Positions 30,673 to 31,656 of a stretch of DNA of 31,656 nucleotides are shown piece by piece. The position numbers and the translations under genes were made by a program. The stretch comes from an uncultured Candidatus Saccharibacteria bacterium (GTDB lineage: Bacteria; Patescibacteriota; Saccharimonadia; Saccharimonadales; Saccharimonadaceae): positions 1-31,656 of the forward strand of contig CAPFSK010000008.1 in NCBI GenBank assembly GCA_948614045.1. Reading direction: 5' to 3'. Positions within the stretch are counted from its first letter, which is position 1. The number at the start of each line of letters is the position of its first letter. The notes under the pieces are model-generated. The model searched no databases, had not been told where the DNA came from, and saw only the letters and a program-made list of their open reading frames with translations.

Positions 30673-31602
30673 ATGAAACGCACTCTCTTTAAACCAATCC
30701 TTATCGCTACGCTCTCCATTATTACCATCTTAGGAGTAGCCAGCGGCACTATTGCAATTATCAATAAATCTACTAATCGGGACATCGCTACCGAAGTAGT
30801 CGATGTCCCTGGCTCAGAGCCACCCTATAATTTCGACTATAGCTGGGTAAAAAACAATCCCTATATCGCCCATGCCTTCGGTGGCATCCTCGGGGATTCC
30901 TACACTAACTCTTATGAAGCTTTTCTACTCAACTATCAACTCGGTCATCGCGTCTTTGAAGTCGATTTCTATCTCACCGACGATGGATACACTGTAGCCG
31001 CACACGATGATGCCAACTGGCGCAAGGTAGCAACTATTCCCTCTGATGCAGAAATCAAAAATTCTACTACCGACGACCAATTCACTTACGCCAACTTTAT
31101 GTCTTCTCTCTGGTATGACAAATACCATCCCGTCGACCTCACCCTTTTATTCGAAATACTTCAACAATATCCAGACGTCTATATTGTTACAGACACCAAA
31201 TTCTCCGACGAAGAGAATGTTCGCAAACAATTCACCGCTTTTGTCGAAACCGCCAAGGCCACCGACCTCGCTCTCCTAGACCGCTTCATCCCTCAGATCT
31301 ACGTTCCCGAAATGTTACCTTGGATTATGGACATTTATCCCTGGAAATCCGTCATTTATACCCTTTATGGCAACCCTGATTGGACCCCGGAGAATGTCCT
31401 TGCTTTCTCTCAAGATTCTGGCGTAAAATGTATCACCCTTTGGGACACCTGGCTCAATGAGCGACTCACCTCCGACGAAATCTCAAACTGGAAATCCGCC
31501 AACATCAATATCGCCACTCATACAATAAATAACTATGCTCGCGCCGAAAACTCCCGCACCCGCGGCGCCAATGTTATCTACACTGATTTCCTCTTACCAT
31601 AG
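30673..31602 (+). CDS. GDPD-like membrane-anchored phosphodiesterase
   Basis: 309 residues. A transmembrane or signal-anchor segment at about 8-30 places the enzyme outside the cell. The TIM-barrel active site is readable: AHAFGG (H67), FEVDFYLTDDG (E96, D98) and VAAHDD (H111), matching the H...E-D...HD pattern of glycerophosphodiester phosphodiesterases and PI-PLC-like enzymes. The first motif is AHAFGG and not HRG, so the substrate may differ from glycerophosphodiesters. The barrel continues to WLNERLTSDEI near the end. The stop codon TAG is the junction with cassette V8. Confidence 0.85.
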   Translation: MKRTLFKPILIATLSIITILGVASGTIAIINKSTNRDIATEVVDVPGSEPPYNFDYSWVKNNPYIAHAFGGILGDSYTNSYEAFLLNYQLGHRVFEVDFYLTDDGYTVAAHDDANWRKVATIPSDAEIKNSTTDDQFTYANFMSSLWYDKYHPVDLTLLFEILQQYPDVYIVTDTKFSDEENVRKQFTAFVETAKATDLALLDRFIPQIYVPEMLPWIMDIYPWKSVIYTLYGNPDWTPENVLAFSQDSGVKCITLWDTWLNERLTSDEISNWKSANINIATHTINNYARAENSRTRGANVIYTDFLLP

Positions 31603-31656
31603 CGCCACCACCATAGTACAGTTACCATTGGCTTTTGTCCGTAGTGGAATAGCACA
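31602..31656 (+). pseudogene. Start of silent variable cassette V8
   Basis: The shared left edge GCGCCACCACC and the FVRSG coding block are present, then the window ends. Homology starts precisely at the GDPD stop codon (TAGCGCCACC), showing where the repeated unit begins. Confidence 0.7.

Noticed and set aside
627..31656. Diversity-generating retroelement template/variable repeats
   Set aside because: The protein fold matches typical targets, but no reverse transcriptase or accessory gene is in the window, and cassette differences include indels and all base changes, not adenine-specific ones. A remote system cannot be excluded.

Overview
The window looks like a chromosomal segment of a streamlined Candidate Phyla Radiation (Patescibacteria) bacterium, most likely a Candidatus Saccharibacteria (TM7) relative. 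This is an inference from gene content: a threonyl-tRNA synthetase without the TGS domain, a short HolA, a HerA/TraD-type ATPase with small membrane partners, a Nudix-RNase H fusion and very short intergenic gaps. UGA is used as a stop, so the code is standard. Most genes lie on the minus strand.

Layout. 1-1140: a gene-poor stretch with a tiny ORF, a silent surface-protein cassette (V1) and a large hairpin element. 1187-5758: gyrB-gyrA operon. 5841-6368: an orphan RelB/DinJ-like antitoxin below two arrays of 11-bp repeats. 6610-7760: three more cassettes (V2-V4) and a relative of the hairpin element. 7822-12391: a membrane-anchored protein, a TraD/HerA-like ATPase, its coupled partner and a small membrane protein. 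12575-14313: an RNA-gene cluster on the minus strand, with an unidentified RNA of about 770 nt, an sRNA of about 177 nt, and tmRNA with a readable tag. 14464-18244: comM, then infC(AUU start)-rpmI-rplT-rpmB, then RNase P RNA. 18302-18676: cassette V5 inside a small ORF. 18735-26458: Nudix-RNase H fusion, M50 protease, MBL-like protein, wHTH protein, miaA, a transglutaminase-like protein, thrS, a Nudix hydrolase under a poly-G promoter, and a YgjV-like membrane protein. 26527-31602: alarmone hydrolase, tRNA-Val behind a half-tRNA decoy, cassettes V6/V7, rpsT, holA, mutM and a GDPD-like phosphodiesterase. 31602-31656: the start of cassette V8.

Four repeated systems stand out. (1) Eight dispersed, mostly start-less cassettes encode only the C-terminal variable domain of a FISUMP/C-type-lectin-like surface protein; they share 5' and 3' edges and have diverged centres, so they look like silent donors for gene conversion. 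(2) Helically phased arrays of 11-bp TGTA repeats sit 21-42 nt upstream of four minus-strand genes, the longest beside the orphan ribbon-helix-helix gene. (3) Three 21-30-codon ORFs have strong ribosome-binding sites, 3' hairpins and an opposing promoter, the geometry of a type I toxin-antitoxin pair. (4) A family of RNA elements of about 105 nt at three intergenic sites keeps its helices by compensatory changes. A 20-bp dispersed repeat has also entered comM in frame several times, and a poly-G run forms most of the promoter spacer of one Nudix gene.
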